Below, in pieces: positions 37,490 through 46,447 of a stretch of DNA of 64,000 nucleotides. The position numbers and the translations under genes were made by a program. Source of the stretch: Microbacterium oxydans (GTDB lineage Bacteria > Actinomycetota > Actinomycetes > Actinomycetales > Microbacteriaceae); assembly GCF_006540085.1 (NCBI RefSeq), contig NZ_BJOG01000004.1, forward strand, positions 124,001 through 188,000. Reading direction: 5' to 3'. Each line of letters begins with the position of its first letter. The stretch's first letter is position 1. Under the pieces are notes generated by a model. The model saw nothing but the letters and a program-made list of their open reading frames with translations. It searched no databases and had not been told where the DNA came from.

Positions 37490-37852
37490 ATGAGCGACAC
37501 CACACTCTCCCCAGAGACCACCCGCGCACACGGCGTCACCCTGACCGACGCTGCTGCCACCAAGGTGAAGAACCTCCTGGAGCAGGAGGGCCGCGACGAT
37601 CTGCGGCTGCGCGTTGCCGTGCAGCCGGGCGGATGCTCGGGCCTGATCTACCAGCTGTACTTCGACGAGCGCTACCTCGAGGGTGACGAGACCGTCGACT
37701 TCGACGGCGTGGAGGTCATCATCGACAACATGAGCGTCCCGTACCTCGACGGTGCGGCGATCGACTTCAAGGACACGATCTCCGAGCAGGGCTTCACGAT
37801 CGACAACCCCAACGCGGCGGGAAGCTGCGCCTGCGGCGACAGCTTCCACTGA
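37490..37852 (+). CDS. erpA: Iron-sulfur cluster insertion protein (HesB/IscA/ErpA family)
   Basis: A 120-residue A-type Fe-S carrier. The three cluster cysteines are C49 (GGCSG) and C113/C115 (CAC). It delivers Fe-S clusters to apoproteins, for example those of respiratory complexes. Its place just before the cytochrome oxidase genes matches the Rv2204c neighbourhood of M. tuberculosis. The ATG follows AGGAG. A terminator separates it from ctaC. ErpA rather than IscA is inferred from context. Confidence 0.9.
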   Translation: MSDTTLSPETTRAHGVTLTDAAATKVKNLLEQEGRDDLRLRVAVQPGGCSGLIYQLYFDERYLEGDETVDFDGVEVIIDNMSVPYLDGAAIDFKDTISEQGFTIDNPNAAGSCACGDSFH

Positions 37853-37867
37853 TCCCGCGCCGTGCAC

Positions 37868-37900
37868 ACGGCCGCCGTCACCGCTGGTGACGGCGGCCGT
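37868..37900 (+). terminator. Terminator after the ErpA-type gene
   Basis: A perfect 15-bp inverted repeat (37868-37882 and 37886-37900) with a 3-base loop, followed by TCTGGTTT. Confidence 0.8.
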
Positions 37901-37950
37901 TCTGGTTTCACTACCTGCGTGGATGGCATGAATCAGGTGTGAGGTTGCCC

Positions 37951-37956
37951 TAGACT
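37951..37956 (+). promoter_or_regulatory. -10 box of the ctaCDF operon
   Basis: TAGACT about 35 bases before the ctaC GTG, leaving a short leader with an AAAGG ribosome-binding site. Confidence 0.5.
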
Positions 37957-37991
37957 TGGGTGTGCTCTGTTCGCGATCTGAAAGGTGCATC

Positions 37992-38894
37992 GTGCCCTCG
38001 AAACGCAGCCTTCGTTGGGCCGCCCTCCCTGTGGGAGTTGCGGCAGCCTTGGCCCTGGCGGGATGCTCTCCCACCGAGCTGAACGGCTTTCTTCCGGGCT
38101 TCGTGGAGGGTGGTCCCGCAGCCACCAACCAGACCGAGCGCGTCTCGTCGCTCTGGGTCAACTCCTGGATCGTGCTCCTCGCGGTCGGCATCATCACCTG
38201 GGGCCTGATGGCCTGGGCTGCGATCGCCTACCGCCGCCGCAAGGGCCAGACCGGCCTCCCGGTGCAGATGCGCTACAACATGCCGATCGAGATCTTCTAC
38301 ACGATCGTGCCGCTCATCCTCGTGCTGGGCATGTTCTTCTTCACGGCTCGCGACCAGTCCGAGATCGAGGCGAAGTGGGACGACCCCGACGTCGAGATCA
38401 CCGCGATCGCGAAGCAGTGGGCCTGGGACTTCCAGTACGACGGCGAGGAGGAGGACAACTCCGACGCCGTCTGGACGATGGGCGTCCAGGCGCAGCCCGA
38501 CAAGGACGGCAACATCGACCAGGCACAGCTGCCGACCCTGGTGCTGCCCGTCGACAAGAAGGTCACGATCAACCTTCAGTCGCGCGACGTCATCCACTCC
38601 TTCTGGATCATCGACTTCCTGTACAAGAAGGACATGTTCATCGGGAAGGACAACTCCTGGTCGTTCATCCCGACTCGAGAGGGCGAGTACGCCGGCAAGT
38701 GCGCCGAGCTCTGCGGTGAGTACCACTCCATGATGCTCTTCAACGTGAAGGTGGTCTCCCAGAGCGACTACGACGCCTACGTGGCATCGCTCGAGGAGAA
38801 GGGCAACACCGGCGACATCACCGGTGCGTACGACCGTCTCGCGAACCTGCCGGGGACCACCCCGAAGACCGACACCGAGGAAGGAGGGGAGTAA
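37992..38894 (+). CDS. ctaC: Cytochrome c oxidase subunit II (aa3 type)
   Basis: A 300-residue lipoprotein precursor. The signal has a lipobox LALAGC with C25 as the lipidated cysteine. Two membrane helices follow (about 55-75 and 97-117). The extracellular cupredoxin domain holds the CuA site CAELCGEYHSMM (C237, C241, H245, M248). CuA takes electrons from the cytochrome c domain of QcrC in the actinobacterial supercomplex. I chose GTG 37992 because it follows AAAGG and yields a proper signal peptide; an upstream in-frame ATG would spoil it. Confidence 0.96.
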   Translation: MPSKRSLRWAALPVGVAAALALAGCSPTELNGFLPGFVEGGPAATNQTERVSSLWVNSWIVLLAVGIITWGLMAWAAIAYRRRKGQTGLPVQMRYNMPIEIFYTIVPLILVLGMFFFTARDQSEIEAKWDDPDVEITAIAKQWAWDFQYDGEEEDNSDAVWTMGVQAQPDKDGNIDQAQLPTLVLPVDKKVTINLQSRDVIHSFWIIDFLYKKDMFIGKDNSWSFIPTREGEYAGKCAELCGEYHSMMLFNVKVVSQSDYDAYVASLEEKGNTGDITGAYDRLANLPGTTPKTDTEEGGE

Positions 38895-38897
38895 GCC

Positions 38898-40631
38898 ATG
38901 TCGACCACAGAAGCTCCCCGTACCGACGAGTCCCCCCGCTCGCGTCCCAGCACTCTGCCCGCACGCCAGGCCGCTCTCATGAGCTCCTCGCGCGTCGAGC
39001 AGAAGGGCAACATCGTCGTCAAGTGGATCACCTCCACCGACCACAAGACGATCGGGTACATGTACCTGATCGCGTCGGTGATGTTCTTCCTCCTCGGCGG
39101 TGTGATGGCTCTCGTCATCCGTGCAGAGCTGTTCGCGCCGGGCATGCAGATCATCCCGACGAAGGAGCAGTACAACCAGCTCTTCACGATGCACGGCACG
39201 ATCATGCTGCTGATGTTCGCGACGCCGCTGTTCGCCGGGTTCGCCAACGCCATCCTGCCGCTGCAGATCGGTGCCCCTGACGTCGCCTTCCCGCGTCTGA
39301 ACGCCTTCGCCTTCTGGCTCTTCCTCTTCGGCTCCACGATCGCCGTCGCCGGCTTCCTGACCCCGCAGGGCGCGGCCTCCTTCGGATGGTTCGCGTACCA
39401 GCCGCTGGCGGGAGCGTCGTTCTCGCCTGGCGCAGGTGGAAACCTCTGGATGGTCGGTCTCGGCATCTCCGGTTTCGGTACCATCCTCGGTGCCGTCAAC
39501 TTCATCACCACGATCATCACGATGCGTGCGCCCGGTATGACCATGTGGCGCATGCCGATCTTCTCGTGGAACACGCTCATCACGAGCCTGCTCATCCTGA
39601 TGGCGTTCCCGGTGCTGGCCGCGGCCATCTTCGCTGCTGCTGCAGACCGTATCCTCGGTGCGCACATCTACGACCCGGCCAACGGCGGAGTCCTGCTCTG
39701 GCAGCACCTGTTCTGGTTCTTCGGACACCCTGAGGTCTACATCATCGCGCTGCCGTTCTTCGGCATCGTCTCCGAGATCTTCCCGGTGTTCAGCCGCAAG
39801 CCGATCTTCGGATACAAGACCCTCGTCTACGCGACGATCGCCATCGCGGCGCTGTCCGTCGCCGTGTGGGCTCACCACATGTACGTGACGGGCTCGGTCC
39901 TGCTGCCGTTCTTCGCTCTGATGACCATGCTCATCGCTGTGCCGACGGGTGTGAAGATCTTCAACTGGATCGGTACGCTCTGGCGAGGTTCGGTGACCTT
40001 CGAGACGCCGATGGTCTTCGCACTCGGCTTCCTCGTCTCGTTCGTCTTCGGTGGTCTGACGGGTGTCATCCTCGCGGCTCCGCCGCTGGACTTCGCCCTT
40101 TCCGACTCGTACTTCGTCGTCGCCCACTTCCACTACGTGGTGTTCGGAACCGTGGTGTTCGCCATGTTCGCCGGCTTCTACTTCTGGTGGCCCAAGTGGA
40201 CAGGACGCATGCTGAACGAGCGTCTCGGCTACGTGCACTTCTGGCTGCTGTTCATCGGCTTCCACATGACGTTCCTCATCCAGCACTGGCTGGGTGTCGA
40301 CGGCATGGTGCGTCGTTACGCCGACTACTCGGAGGCCGACGGCTGGACCTGGCAGAACCAGGTGTCGACGATCGGTGCCATCATCCTCGGTGCCTCGATG
40401 CTGCCGTTCTTCCTGAACGTCTGGATCACGGCACGCAAGGCTCCGAAGGTCACGGTCAACGACCCGTGGGGCTACGGCGGATCGCTCGAGTGGGCGACGT
40501 CCTGCCCGCCGCCGCGACACAACTTCACGTCGATCCCGCGCATTCGCAGCGAGCGTCCTGCGTTCGACCTGAATCACCCGGAAGCTGCGGAGTTCGCCAC
40601 GACGGCTCCCGGCGAGCGAGAGGCCCACTAA
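38898..40631 (+). CDS. ctaD: Cytochrome c oxidase subunit I (aa3 type)
   Basis: A 577-residue haem-copper oxidase core with 12 membrane helices. The binuclear centre motif WFFGHPEVY includes a CuB His and the cross-linked Tyr. MHGTIMLL carries a low-spin haem His, VWAHHMY holds the paired CuB histidines, and HFHYVVFG holds haem ligands. It reduces O2 to water and pumps protons. An AAGGAGGGGAG site overlaps the end of ctaC and precedes the ATG. Confidence 0.98.
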   Translation: MSTTEAPRTDESPRSRPSTLPARQAALMSSSRVEQKGNIVVKWITSTDHKTIGYMYLIASVMFFLLGGVMALVIRAELFAPGMQIIPTKEQYNQLFTMHGTIMLLMFATPLFAGFANAILPLQIGAPDVAFPRLNAFAFWLFLFGSTIAVAGFLTPQGAASFGWFAYQPLAGASFSPGAGGNLWMVGLGISGFGTILGAVNFITTIITMRAPGMTMWRMPIFSWNTLITSLLILMAFPVLAAAIFAAAADRILGAHIYDPANGGVLLWQHLFWFFGHPEVYIIALPFFGIVSEIFPVFSRKPIFGYKTLVYATIAIAALSVAVWAHHMYVTGSVLLPFFALMTMLIAVPTGVKIFNWIGTLWRGSVTFETPMVFALGFLVSFVFGGLTGVILAAPPLDFALSDSYFVVAHFHYVVFGTVVFAMFAGFYFWWPKWTGRMLNERLGYVHFWLLFIGFHMTFLIQHWLGVDGMVRRYADYSEADGWTWQNQVSTIGAIILGASMLPFFLNVWITARKAPKVTVNDPWGYGGSLEWATSCPPPRHNFTSIPRIRSERPAFDLNHPEAAEFATTAPGEREAH

Positions 40632-40634
40632 GTC

Positions 40635-41069
40635 ATGCGCGACAACGTCATTCTCTGGTGGATCCTGACGGCGTTCTTCGCCCTCGTCGGAGTCGTCTAC
40701 ACCGGCTGGCACATCCTCGCCACGCCTAACGACGACTTCGCCATGCGGGTCGAGTGGGTCGGCACGGTCGCCCTGTTCTTCGCCGCTTTCATGGCCGCGA
40801 TGATCGCGTTCTACCTCGACCGCACCCACAAGGCCCAGCGCGGCGAGCTGCCGGAGGACATCCTGACGTCGGACATCGACGACGGTGACCCGGAGCTCGG
40901 CGAGTTCAGCCCGTGGTCGTGGTGGCCCATCGTCCTGGCCGCATCAGCCGGTGTCTTCGTGGTGGGCCTGGCAGTCGGCCACTTCCTCCTCCCGATCGGG
41001 CTGGCGATCTTCGTCGTCGCGATCGTCGGTTGGGTATACGAGTACTACCGCGGCAACTTCGCCCGCTGA
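40635..41069 (+). CDS. ctaF: Cytochrome c oxidase subunit IV (actinobacterial CtaF)
   Basis: A 144-residue protein with four hydrophobic segments in two pairs (about 6-25, 36-58, 95-113 and 115-135). The pattern VILWWILTAFFALVGVVYTGWHI and the position 3 bases after ctaD are typical of CtaF, a small subunit of the actinobacterial aa3 oxidase. A hairpin follows. Confidence 0.93.
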   Translation: MRDNVILWWILTAFFALVGVVYTGWHILATPNDDFAMRVEWVGTVALFFAAFMAAMIAFYLDRTHKAQRGELPEDILTSDIDDGDPELGEFSPWSWWPIVLAASAGVFVVGLAVGHFLLPIGLAIFVVAIVGWVYEYYRGNFAR

Positions 41070-41084
41070 TACCGCGTATCGAAA

Positions 41085-41114
41085 GAAGGCCCTCGGATCC
41101 GTCCGGGGGCCTTC
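41085..41114. terminator. Terminator between ctaF and the convergent rhodanese gene
   Basis: A 12-bp stem (41085-41096 and 41103-41114) with one G-T pair and a 6-base loop, followed by TTCC. Confidence 0.75.
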
Positions 41115-41137
41115 TTCCTGTGTAGCGACAGCCGTGT

Positions 41138-41557
41138 TCAGGCGCGGGTGCGGATCCGAGCGATTCCGGTGAGCGGATCCACCGGGCGATGATGCACGCC
41201 ATCGGCGTCCTCCACCGCGTACCCTTCCCTGACCCAGTACTCGAAGCCGCCGATCATCTCGCGCACCCGATAGCCGAGGCGTGCGAACTCGAGCGCACCC
41301 TTCGCACCCGCATTGCACCCAGGGCTCCAGCAGTAGACCACGACATCGGTGTCCGCAGGGATCTCCCTCGGGGCACGGGAGGCGATCTCGCTGTAATGCA
41401 TGTGTACGGCGCCGGCGACGCGCCCCTGAGCCCATGCCTCGTCCGAACGGACGTCGATCACCACCAGGTTCTCACCGGCCTTGATTGCGGCATGGACGTC
41501 GCTGGAGTCGGTCTCGTAGGTCAGTTTGGCCTCATAGAAGTCGGTGCGATCGATCAT
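41138..41557 (-). CDS. Rhodanese-like sulfurtransferase domain protein
   Basis: A 139-residue single rhodanese domain. VVIDVRSDEAWAQGRVAGAVH is the typical CH2A region, and the active-site loop is VVYCWSPGCNAGAKGA, with the first Cys as the likely catalytic residue and a second Cys in the loop. It may carry persulfide sulfur; the acceptor is unknown. The ATG lies 6 bases after a TAGGCT box, suggesting a leaderless mRNA. It lies between the two respiratory operons. Confidence 0.88.
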   Translation of the reverse strand: MIDRTDFYEAKLTYETDSSDVHAAIKAGENLVVIDVRSDEAWAQGRVAGAVHMHYSEIASRAPREIPADTDVVVYCWSPGCNAGAKGALEFARLGYRVREMIGGFEYWVREGYAVEDADGVHHRPVDPLTGIARIRTRA

Positions 41558-41563
41558 TCCCTC

Positions 41564-41569
41564 AGCCTA
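41564..41569 (-). promoter_or_regulatory. -10 box of a leaderless rhodanese promoter
   Basis: Minus-strand TAGGCT lies 6 bases before the ATG at 41557, with no Shine-Dalgarno sequence at the usual distance. Confidence 0.55.
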
Positions 41570-41580
41570 AGGAGCCGATG

Positions 41581-41609
41581 CGAGACGTCGACAGCGGAAT
41601 CCCGTCTCG
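41581..41609 (-). terminator. Possible terminator of the RidA-GNAT pair
   Basis: CGAGACG (41581-41587) and CGTCTCG (41603-41609) form a 7-bp inverted repeat with a 15-base loop, downstream of the GNAT gene in its direction of reading. The stem is short and has no T tract. Confidence 0.3.
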
Positions 41610-41672
41610 TGACGTGCGAATGCGGTCACATCCTCCCCACGAATCGCAGGAGGCCTGTTCCGCTCCCGCAAT

Positions 41673-42188
41673 TCAGAGTGATGCAGTCATCTGCACGCGC
41701 GGACCATACTCGAAGAGACCGAGCGCGGATTCGACCTCGACGAGCTTCCGGAGCAGCGGAGTGTCCGGATCGCTCGCGACGAAACCACAGGAGCTGTAGA
41801 AGGGGGCATTCCAGGGCACATCCACATACGTGCGGAGCGTGATCTCTGCGTACCCGCGGTTCCGTGCCTCCGTGAGAGCAGCCTCGACGAGCTCACGACC
41901 GATTCCCCGGCGCCCGTATGACGGAAGCACGGAAAGCTGTTCGAGGTGCGCATGACCATCGATCTCCAGCACGTGGGCGAACCCGACGACAGGGGGCTCG
42001 ACTGCTGTGTCGTCGGTGTGCTCGGCGACCAGCACGAACCCCGGCGACGACGTGCGTTCGACCGCGGGCGTAGGGGGAGGCCAGTCGACCGCGCCGAAAC
42101 GGTCGACCAGCAGCGCATCCGCGGCGATCTCGATGCGTTCGGTGGCGGTGTCGTCGTCAGGGGTGGCCGGACGGATGACGATCTCCAT
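41673..42188 (-). CDS. GNAT family N-acetyltransferase
   Basis: A 171-residue GNAT protein. IVIRPATPDDD opens the domain. The acetyl-CoA motif is LSVLPSYGRRGIGRELVEAAL near 95-115, and APFYSSCGFVASD is near the end. The substrate is unknown. It lies 30 bases downstream of the RidA gene on the same strand, so they probably form a two-gene transcript. An in-frame TTG two codons upstream is an alternative start. Confidence 0.88.
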   Translation of the reverse strand: MEIVIRPATPDDDTATERIEIAADALLVDRFGAVDWPPPTPAVERTSSPGFVLVAEHTDDTAVEPPVVGFAHVLEIDGHAHLEQLSVLPSYGRRGIGRELVEAALTEARNRGYAEITLRTYVDVPWNAPFYSSCGFVASDPDTPLLRKLVEVESALGLFEYGPRVQMTASL

Positions 42189-42218
42189 GTTCAAGCAGCC
42201 AGGATCAGTTGGCCGAGG

Positions 42219-42623
42219 TCAGTCGGCCACGGCGGCGATGGCCTCGATCTCCACGAGCTGGTGGTCGTATCCGAGCACCGTGACGCCGAGGAGGGTGCTG
42301 GGGACGTCGTGCGCGCCGAAGGCGGCGTGGACCACATCCCAGGCGGTGACGAGGTCAGCCTGGGACGAGGAAGCTACCAGTACTCGTGTGCTGATGACAT
42401 CGGTGAGGGACGCGCCGGCGACGTCGAGCGCTTCCTCGAGGGTCTCCACGCACCTGGCTGCTTGTGCCGCGTAATCGCCGGGCGCGGCGGTCGAGCCGTC
42501 GTCGTTGAGCGGACACGCGCCCGCAAGGAAGATGAGACGTGATCCGGACGGGGCTGTCGCGGCGTAGGCATAGGGAGCATCGGCGAGGGAAGTGGCCCGG
42601 ATCAGTTGGACGGCGGAAGACAT
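42219..42623 (-). CDS. RidA family (YjgF/YER057c/UK114) protein
   Basis: A 134-residue protein of the trimeric RidA fold. DVISTRVLVASSS contains a candidate substrate Arg, GVTVLGYDHQLVEIEAIA contains the family Glu region, and FLAGACPLNDDG opens the fold. RidA enzymes hydrolyse reactive enamine/imine intermediates from PLP enzymes. This member differs from classic RidA in several places, so the exact subgroup is unclear. It heads a short operon with the GNAT gene. Confidence 0.85.
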   Translation of the reverse strand: MSSAVQLIRATSLADAPYAYAATAPSGSRLIFLAGACPLNDDGSTAAPGDYAAQAARCVETLEEALDVAGASLTDVISTRVLVASSSQADLVTAWDVVHAAFGAHDVPSTLLGVTVLGYDHQLVEIEAIAAVAD

Positions 42624-42650
42624 GGTTCGATCCTCTCATTCGGCAACAAC

Positions 42651-42686
42651 GATGAAGGCCCCGTCCGCGTGGACGAGGCCTTCATC
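42651..42686 (-). terminator. Terminator of the ctaE-qcrCAB operon
   Basis: A 16-base inverted repeat (42651-42666 and 42671-42686) with one mismatch and a 4-base loop. It lies 17 bases beyond the qcrB stop codon. Confidence 0.75.
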
Positions 42687-42702
42687 AGTGGGGGAGCGGC
42701 GA

Positions 42703-44514
42703 CTACTCGCCGTCCTCCGACTTCTTGCGGGGCTTCTTCACCGGCTCGGTCGCGATGACCGTGCTGGGGGTGTTGGGCGTCTCGTCGACGTGCGTCTCGT
42801 CGACCGTGAGCGGGGCGTCGGGGAATCCTGCACGCTCATGCGCGCCCTGGATCTCCGCAGCCTCGGTCTCGTCGTTCTGAGCCGTGACGTGGTGCTGGTG
42901 AGCATCCGCGGCCTCGACCTCCGCCTGGGTGAGCGGCGCCAGACGGTCCTCGAAGAACCAGCGCGAGATCGAAGAACGGAGGTTCTCCGTCCACGGGATG
43001 CGACCCTTCGCGTTCGGACGCACCACGAGCGGCTCGTAGGTGTCGACGTCGATGAGCTTCCAGCGGTCGTACTTGTCGACGGGCTGGTGCACCTCGATGA
43101 ACTCGCCGCCGGGGAGGCGGACGATACGGCCCGACTCGTAACCGTGCAACACGATCTCGCGGTCCTTCTTCTGCAGCGCGATGCAGATGCGCTTGGTGAT
43201 GAAGTAGCCGAGGATAGGTCCGAGGAAGAGCAGCGCCTGCAGCGTGTGGATGACGCCTTCCATCGTGAGCATGAAGTGCGTCGCGATGAGGTCGGACGAT
43301 GCAGCGGCCCACAGTACGGCGTAGAAGACCACACCGGCGACACCGATCGCGGTGCGGGTCGCGGCGTTGCGCGGACGCTGCGCGATGTGGTGCTCGCGCT
43401 TGTCGCCGGTGACCCACGCCTCGATGAAGGGGTAGATCGCCACGGCCACGATGAACAGACCGAGGACCAGAACCGGCGCGATGATTCCGAAGGACCAGGT
43501 GTGGTTCAAGAAGACGATGTCCCAGTTCGACGGAGCGAGACGCAGGGCGCCATCCGCGAAGCCGATGTACCAGTCCGGCTGCGTGCCGGCGGAGACGGGG
43601 GAGGGGTCGTACGGGCCGTAGTTCCAGATCGGGTTGATCTGGAAGAAGGTCGCGATCAACACGATGGTGCCGAAGACGATGAACAGGTAGCCGCCCATCT
43701 TGGACATGTAGACCGGCATCATCGGGTAGCCCACGACGTTGTCGTTCGTGCGGCCGGGGCCGGCGAACTGCGTGTGCTTGTTGATGATCATCAGCATGAG
43801 GTGCACGACGATCAGCGCGATCACCAGCATCGGCAGCAGCAGGATGTGCAGCGTGTAGAGGCGGCCGACGATGTCGGTGCCCGGGAACTCTCCGCCGAAC
43901 AGGAGGAAGGAGGTCCACGTGCCGATCAGGGGGAGGCCCTTGATCATTCCGTCGATGATGCGGAGACCGTTACCCGAGAGCAGGTCGTCGGGCAGCGAGT
44001 AGCCGGTGAAGCCCTCGGCCATCGCGAGGATGAAGAGGATGAAACCGATCACCCAGTTCAGCTCGCGCGGCTTGCGGAACGCACCGGTGAAGAACACGCG
44101 GAGCATGTGCACGCCGATGCCGGCGATGAACACCAGAGCCGCCCAGTGGTGGATCTGGCGGACCAGAAGGCCACCGCGCAGGTCGAAGGAGATGTGCAGT
44201 GACGACTCGAGAGCCGCGGACATCTCGATTCCACGCATCGGCGCGTAGGCGCCGGTGTAGTGGGTCTCGACCATCGACGCCTGGAAGAAGAACGTCAGGA
44301 AGGTTCCGGAGAGGAACACGACGACGAAGCTCCACAGGGCGATCTCGCCGAGCATGAACGACCAGTGGTCGGGGAAGATCTTGCGTCCCAGCTCCTTGAC
44401 GAAGCCGGAGAGGCTGGTGCGCTCATCGATGTAGTTCGACGCGGCACCGACGAAGCGACCGCCGAGGGGCGCCTTGGTGTCCTTGTCCTCTTTGGACAGC
44501 GTTGCGGTGCTCAA
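42703..44514 (-). CDS. qcrB: Cytochrome bc1 complex cytochrome b subunit QcrB
   Basis: A 603-residue membrane subunit with about eight helices. Haem ligands lie in pairs of His, for example in HHWAALVFIAGIGVHML. The quinol-oxidation loop reads PDWY (GTQPDWYIGF), the actinobacterial form of PEWY. The last 100 or so residues are a hydrophilic extension rich in Glu, Thr, Pro and Lys. It oxidises menaquinol in the bcc-aa3 supercomplex and is the target of drugs such as telacebec in mycobacteria. It overlaps qcrA by 4 bases. Confidence 0.97.
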   Translation of the reverse strand: MSTATLSKEDKDTKAPLGGRFVGAASNYIDERTSLSGFVKELGRKIFPDHWSFMLGEIALWSFVVVFLSGTFLTFFFQASMVETHYTGAYAPMRGIEMSAALESSLHISFDLRGGLLVRQIHHWAALVFIAGIGVHMLRVFFTGAFRKPRELNWVIGFILFILAMAEGFTGYSLPDDLLSGNGLRIIDGMIKGLPLIGTWTSFLLFGGEFPGTDIVGRLYTLHILLLPMLVIALIVVHLMLMIINKHTQFAGPGRTNDNVVGYPMMPVYMSKMGGYLFIVFGTIVLIATFFQINPIWNYGPYDPSPVSAGTQPDWYIGFADGALRLAPSNWDIVFLNHTWSFGIIAPVLVLGLFIVAVAIYPFIEAWVTGDKREHHIAQRPRNAATRTAIGVAGVVFYAVLWAAASSDLIATHFMLTMEGVIHTLQALLFLGPILGYFITKRICIALQKKDREIVLHGYESGRIVRLPGGEFIEVHQPVDKYDRWKLIDVDTYEPLVVRPNAKGRIPWTENLRSSISRWFFEDRLAPLTQAEVEAADAHQHHVTAQNDETEAAEIQGAHERAGFPDAPLTVDETHVDETPNTPSTVIATEPVKKPRKKSEDGE

Positions 44515-45587
44515 TGGCGCTCCCAGAAGCTCGGGCCGACGGGTTCCGTGAAGTCGCTGCGTGCGACCAGGTAGCCCTCGTCATCGACGGTGATGGGCAG
44601 CTGCGGCAGCGGACGTGCCGCCGGGCCGAAGATGACCTTTGCGTGGTCCGTGACGTCGAACTGCGACTGGTGGCACGGGCACAGCAGGTGATGTGTCTGC
44701 TGCTCGTACAGTGCCACAGGGCAGCCGACGTGCGTGCAGACCTTGGAGTAGGCGACGATGCCGTCGTACGACCAGTCCTTGCGGTCCTCGGCCTCGATCA
44801 GCTGCTCGGGACGCAGGCGCATCATCAGCACGATGGCCTTGGCCTTCTCCTCGAGGTAACCGTCGCTGTGGCTGAGGGTGGCGAGCTCTTCCGGGATCAC
44901 GTGGAAAGCGGAGCCGAGCGTGACGTCGGCCGCGCGGATCGGTGTGCCGTCGGGGTCGCGCACCAGGCGTGCTCCCTCTTCCCACATGGTGTGCTTGAGA
45001 AGCACGACCGGATCTCCCGCAGTGGGGTCATCCGGTGTGGAGTGCGGAGCCAGTCCGCGGAAGAGCGTCACGCCAGGGATGATCGAGGCGACGATCGCGG
45101 CGAACAGCGAGTTGCGGATCATGGTGCGACGGCCGAAACCGGACTCCTCGTTCGCGTCCGAGAAGGCCTTGATGGCCGCCTCACGCGTGGAGTCCTTGCC
45201 GCGGGTCGGGTGGCGGTGCTCGATGAACTCCTTGTCGGACATGAGCGCCTTGGACCAGTGGATCGCACCGATGCCGAGGGCCAGCAGCGCGAGAGCGATG
45301 CCGAGACCGATGAAGAGGTTGTTCTGACGGATGTCGATGAGCGCGCCGCTCTCGATCGGGAACAGCATGTAGGCGGCGACCGCCCAGATGCTCCCGGCGA
45401 GCGAGAGGTAGAACAGCGTGTAGACAGTGCGGACAGCGGCCTTCTCTGCGCGCGGGTCCTTGTCGGTCATCCGCTCGCGGTGCGGCGGAAGCCCGGGGTT
45501 CTGCACGGGATCGCTGACTGCGACACCCAGCCCTGGAGAGGGCTGGTAGGCCCTGTCAAGAGCCTGCGAGTCGTCGTCGTGTGCCAT
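44511..45587 (-). CDS. qcrA: Cytochrome bc1 complex Rieske iron-sulfur subunit QcrA
   Basis: A 358-residue protein. The N-terminal part has three membrane helices (about 58-78, 92-112 and 157-175), as in actinobacterial QcrA. The C-terminal Rieske domain has the [2Fe-2S] motifs CTHVGCP and CPCHQSQF, including the structural disulfide. It passes electrons from menaquinol to QcrC. The ATG start is preceded by a GAGGA-type site. Confidence 0.96.
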   Translation of the reverse strand: MAHDDDSQALDRAYQPSPGLGVAVSDPVQNPGLPPHRERMTDKDPRAEKAAVRTVYTLFYLSLAGSIWAVAAYMLFPIESGALIDIRQNNLFIGLGIALALLALGIGAIHWSKALMSDKEFIEHRHPTRGKDSTREAAIKAFSDANEESGFGRRTMIRNSLFAAIVASIIPGVTLFRGLAPHSTPDDPTAGDPVVLLKHTMWEEGARLVRDPDGTPIRAADVTLGSAFHVIPEELATLSHSDGYLEEKAKAIVLMMRLRPEQLIEAEDRKDWSYDGIVAYSKVCTHVGCPVALYEQQTHHLLCPCHQSQFDVTDHAKVIFGPAARPLPQLPITVDDEGYLVARSDFTEPVGPSFWERH

Positions 45588-45623
45588 GGTGCTCCTCGTA
45601 CGTTCCTCTTCGATGATTAAGCG

Positions 45624-46427
45624 TCAGTTGGACTTCGCCGTGATCCACACGGTGACGGCGACGAGCGCGCCGATACCGAAGATCCACACGAACAGGCCCT
45701 CGGAGACCGGTCCGAGCGAGCCGAGCGAGAATCCACCGATCTGCACGGACTGCTGCTGGAAGAGCAGTGCCGAGATGATGTCGCGCTTGTCCTCGTCGGA
45801 CAGGTTCATGTCGCCGAAGACCGGCATGTTCTGCGGGCCGGTGACCATTGCCGCGTACATGTGCAGTGCGCTGGTCTCGCCGAGACCGGGAGCGTACTTG
45901 CCCTCGGTGAGCGCTCCACCGGCTGCGGCCACGTTGTGGCACATCGCGCAGTTGACGCGGAAGAGCTCCGCACCGTTGGAGACATCGCCCTTGCCGTCGA
46001 GGATGTGGTCCGACGGGAACGTCGGGCCAGGAGCCTCGGACTGGACGAAGGCGGCCATGGCGAGGATCTGGTCCTCGGTGAACTGCGGTGCCTTCTGCGG
46101 AGCCTGCGGGCCCTGCATCTGCAGCGGCATGCGGCCGGTCGACAGCTGGAATTCGGTGGCCAGCTCACCCACGCCGTACAGGCTGGGGCCGTTGGCGGTT
46201 CCCTGCAGGTCGAGACCGTGGCAGGTGGCGCAGTTGGCGGTGAACAGCTTCTTGCCGTCTTCCACCGTCAGCTGCGAGGTCGCAGCCGACTGGGTGTCGG
46301 TCGCGGCGAACGCGGCGGTCGCTCCGGCGTACACAGCGCCGGTGATCATGAGGCCTGCTCCGATGAGCGCGGCCGCCGCCAAAGGGCTGCGACGACCGCT
46401 GGAACGGCGCTTCTTCTCTCGTGCCAT
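45624..46427 (-). CDS. qcrC: Cytochrome bc1 complex dihaem cytochrome c subunit QcrC
   Basis: A 267-residue protein with an N-terminal membrane helix or signal (about 15-37). Two c-type haem motifs are CATCH (C66-H70) and CAMCH (C160-H164). A C-terminal membrane anchor lies at about 240-261. The two haems carry electrons from the Rieske protein directly to CuA of CtaC, replacing a soluble cytochrome c. It sits between ctaE and qcrA in the usual order. Confidence 0.97.
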   Translation of the reverse strand: MAREKKRRSSGRRSPLAAAALIGAGLMITGAVYAGATAAFAATDTQSAATSQLTVEDGKKLFTANCATCHGLDLQGTANGPSLYGVGELATEFQLSTGRMPLQMQGPQAPQKAPQFTEDQILAMAAFVQSEAPGPTFPSDHILDGKGDVSNGAELFRVNCAMCHNVAAAGGALTEGKYAPGLGETSALHMYAAMVTGPQNMPVFGDMNLSDEDKRDIISALLFQQQSVQIGGFSLGSLGPVSEGLFVWIFGIGALVAVTVWITAKSN

Positions 46428-46447
46428 CTCGGGGATCAGCTCCGCTC

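Noticed and set aside
37950..40829. A 959-codon minus-strand open frame across ctaC and ctaD
   Set aside because: Antisense shadow frame; the oxidase genes on the plus strand are unmistakable.
41085..41114. Possible small RNA gene between ctaF and the rhodanese gene
   Set aside because: The hairpin is well explained as a shared terminator of convergent genes.
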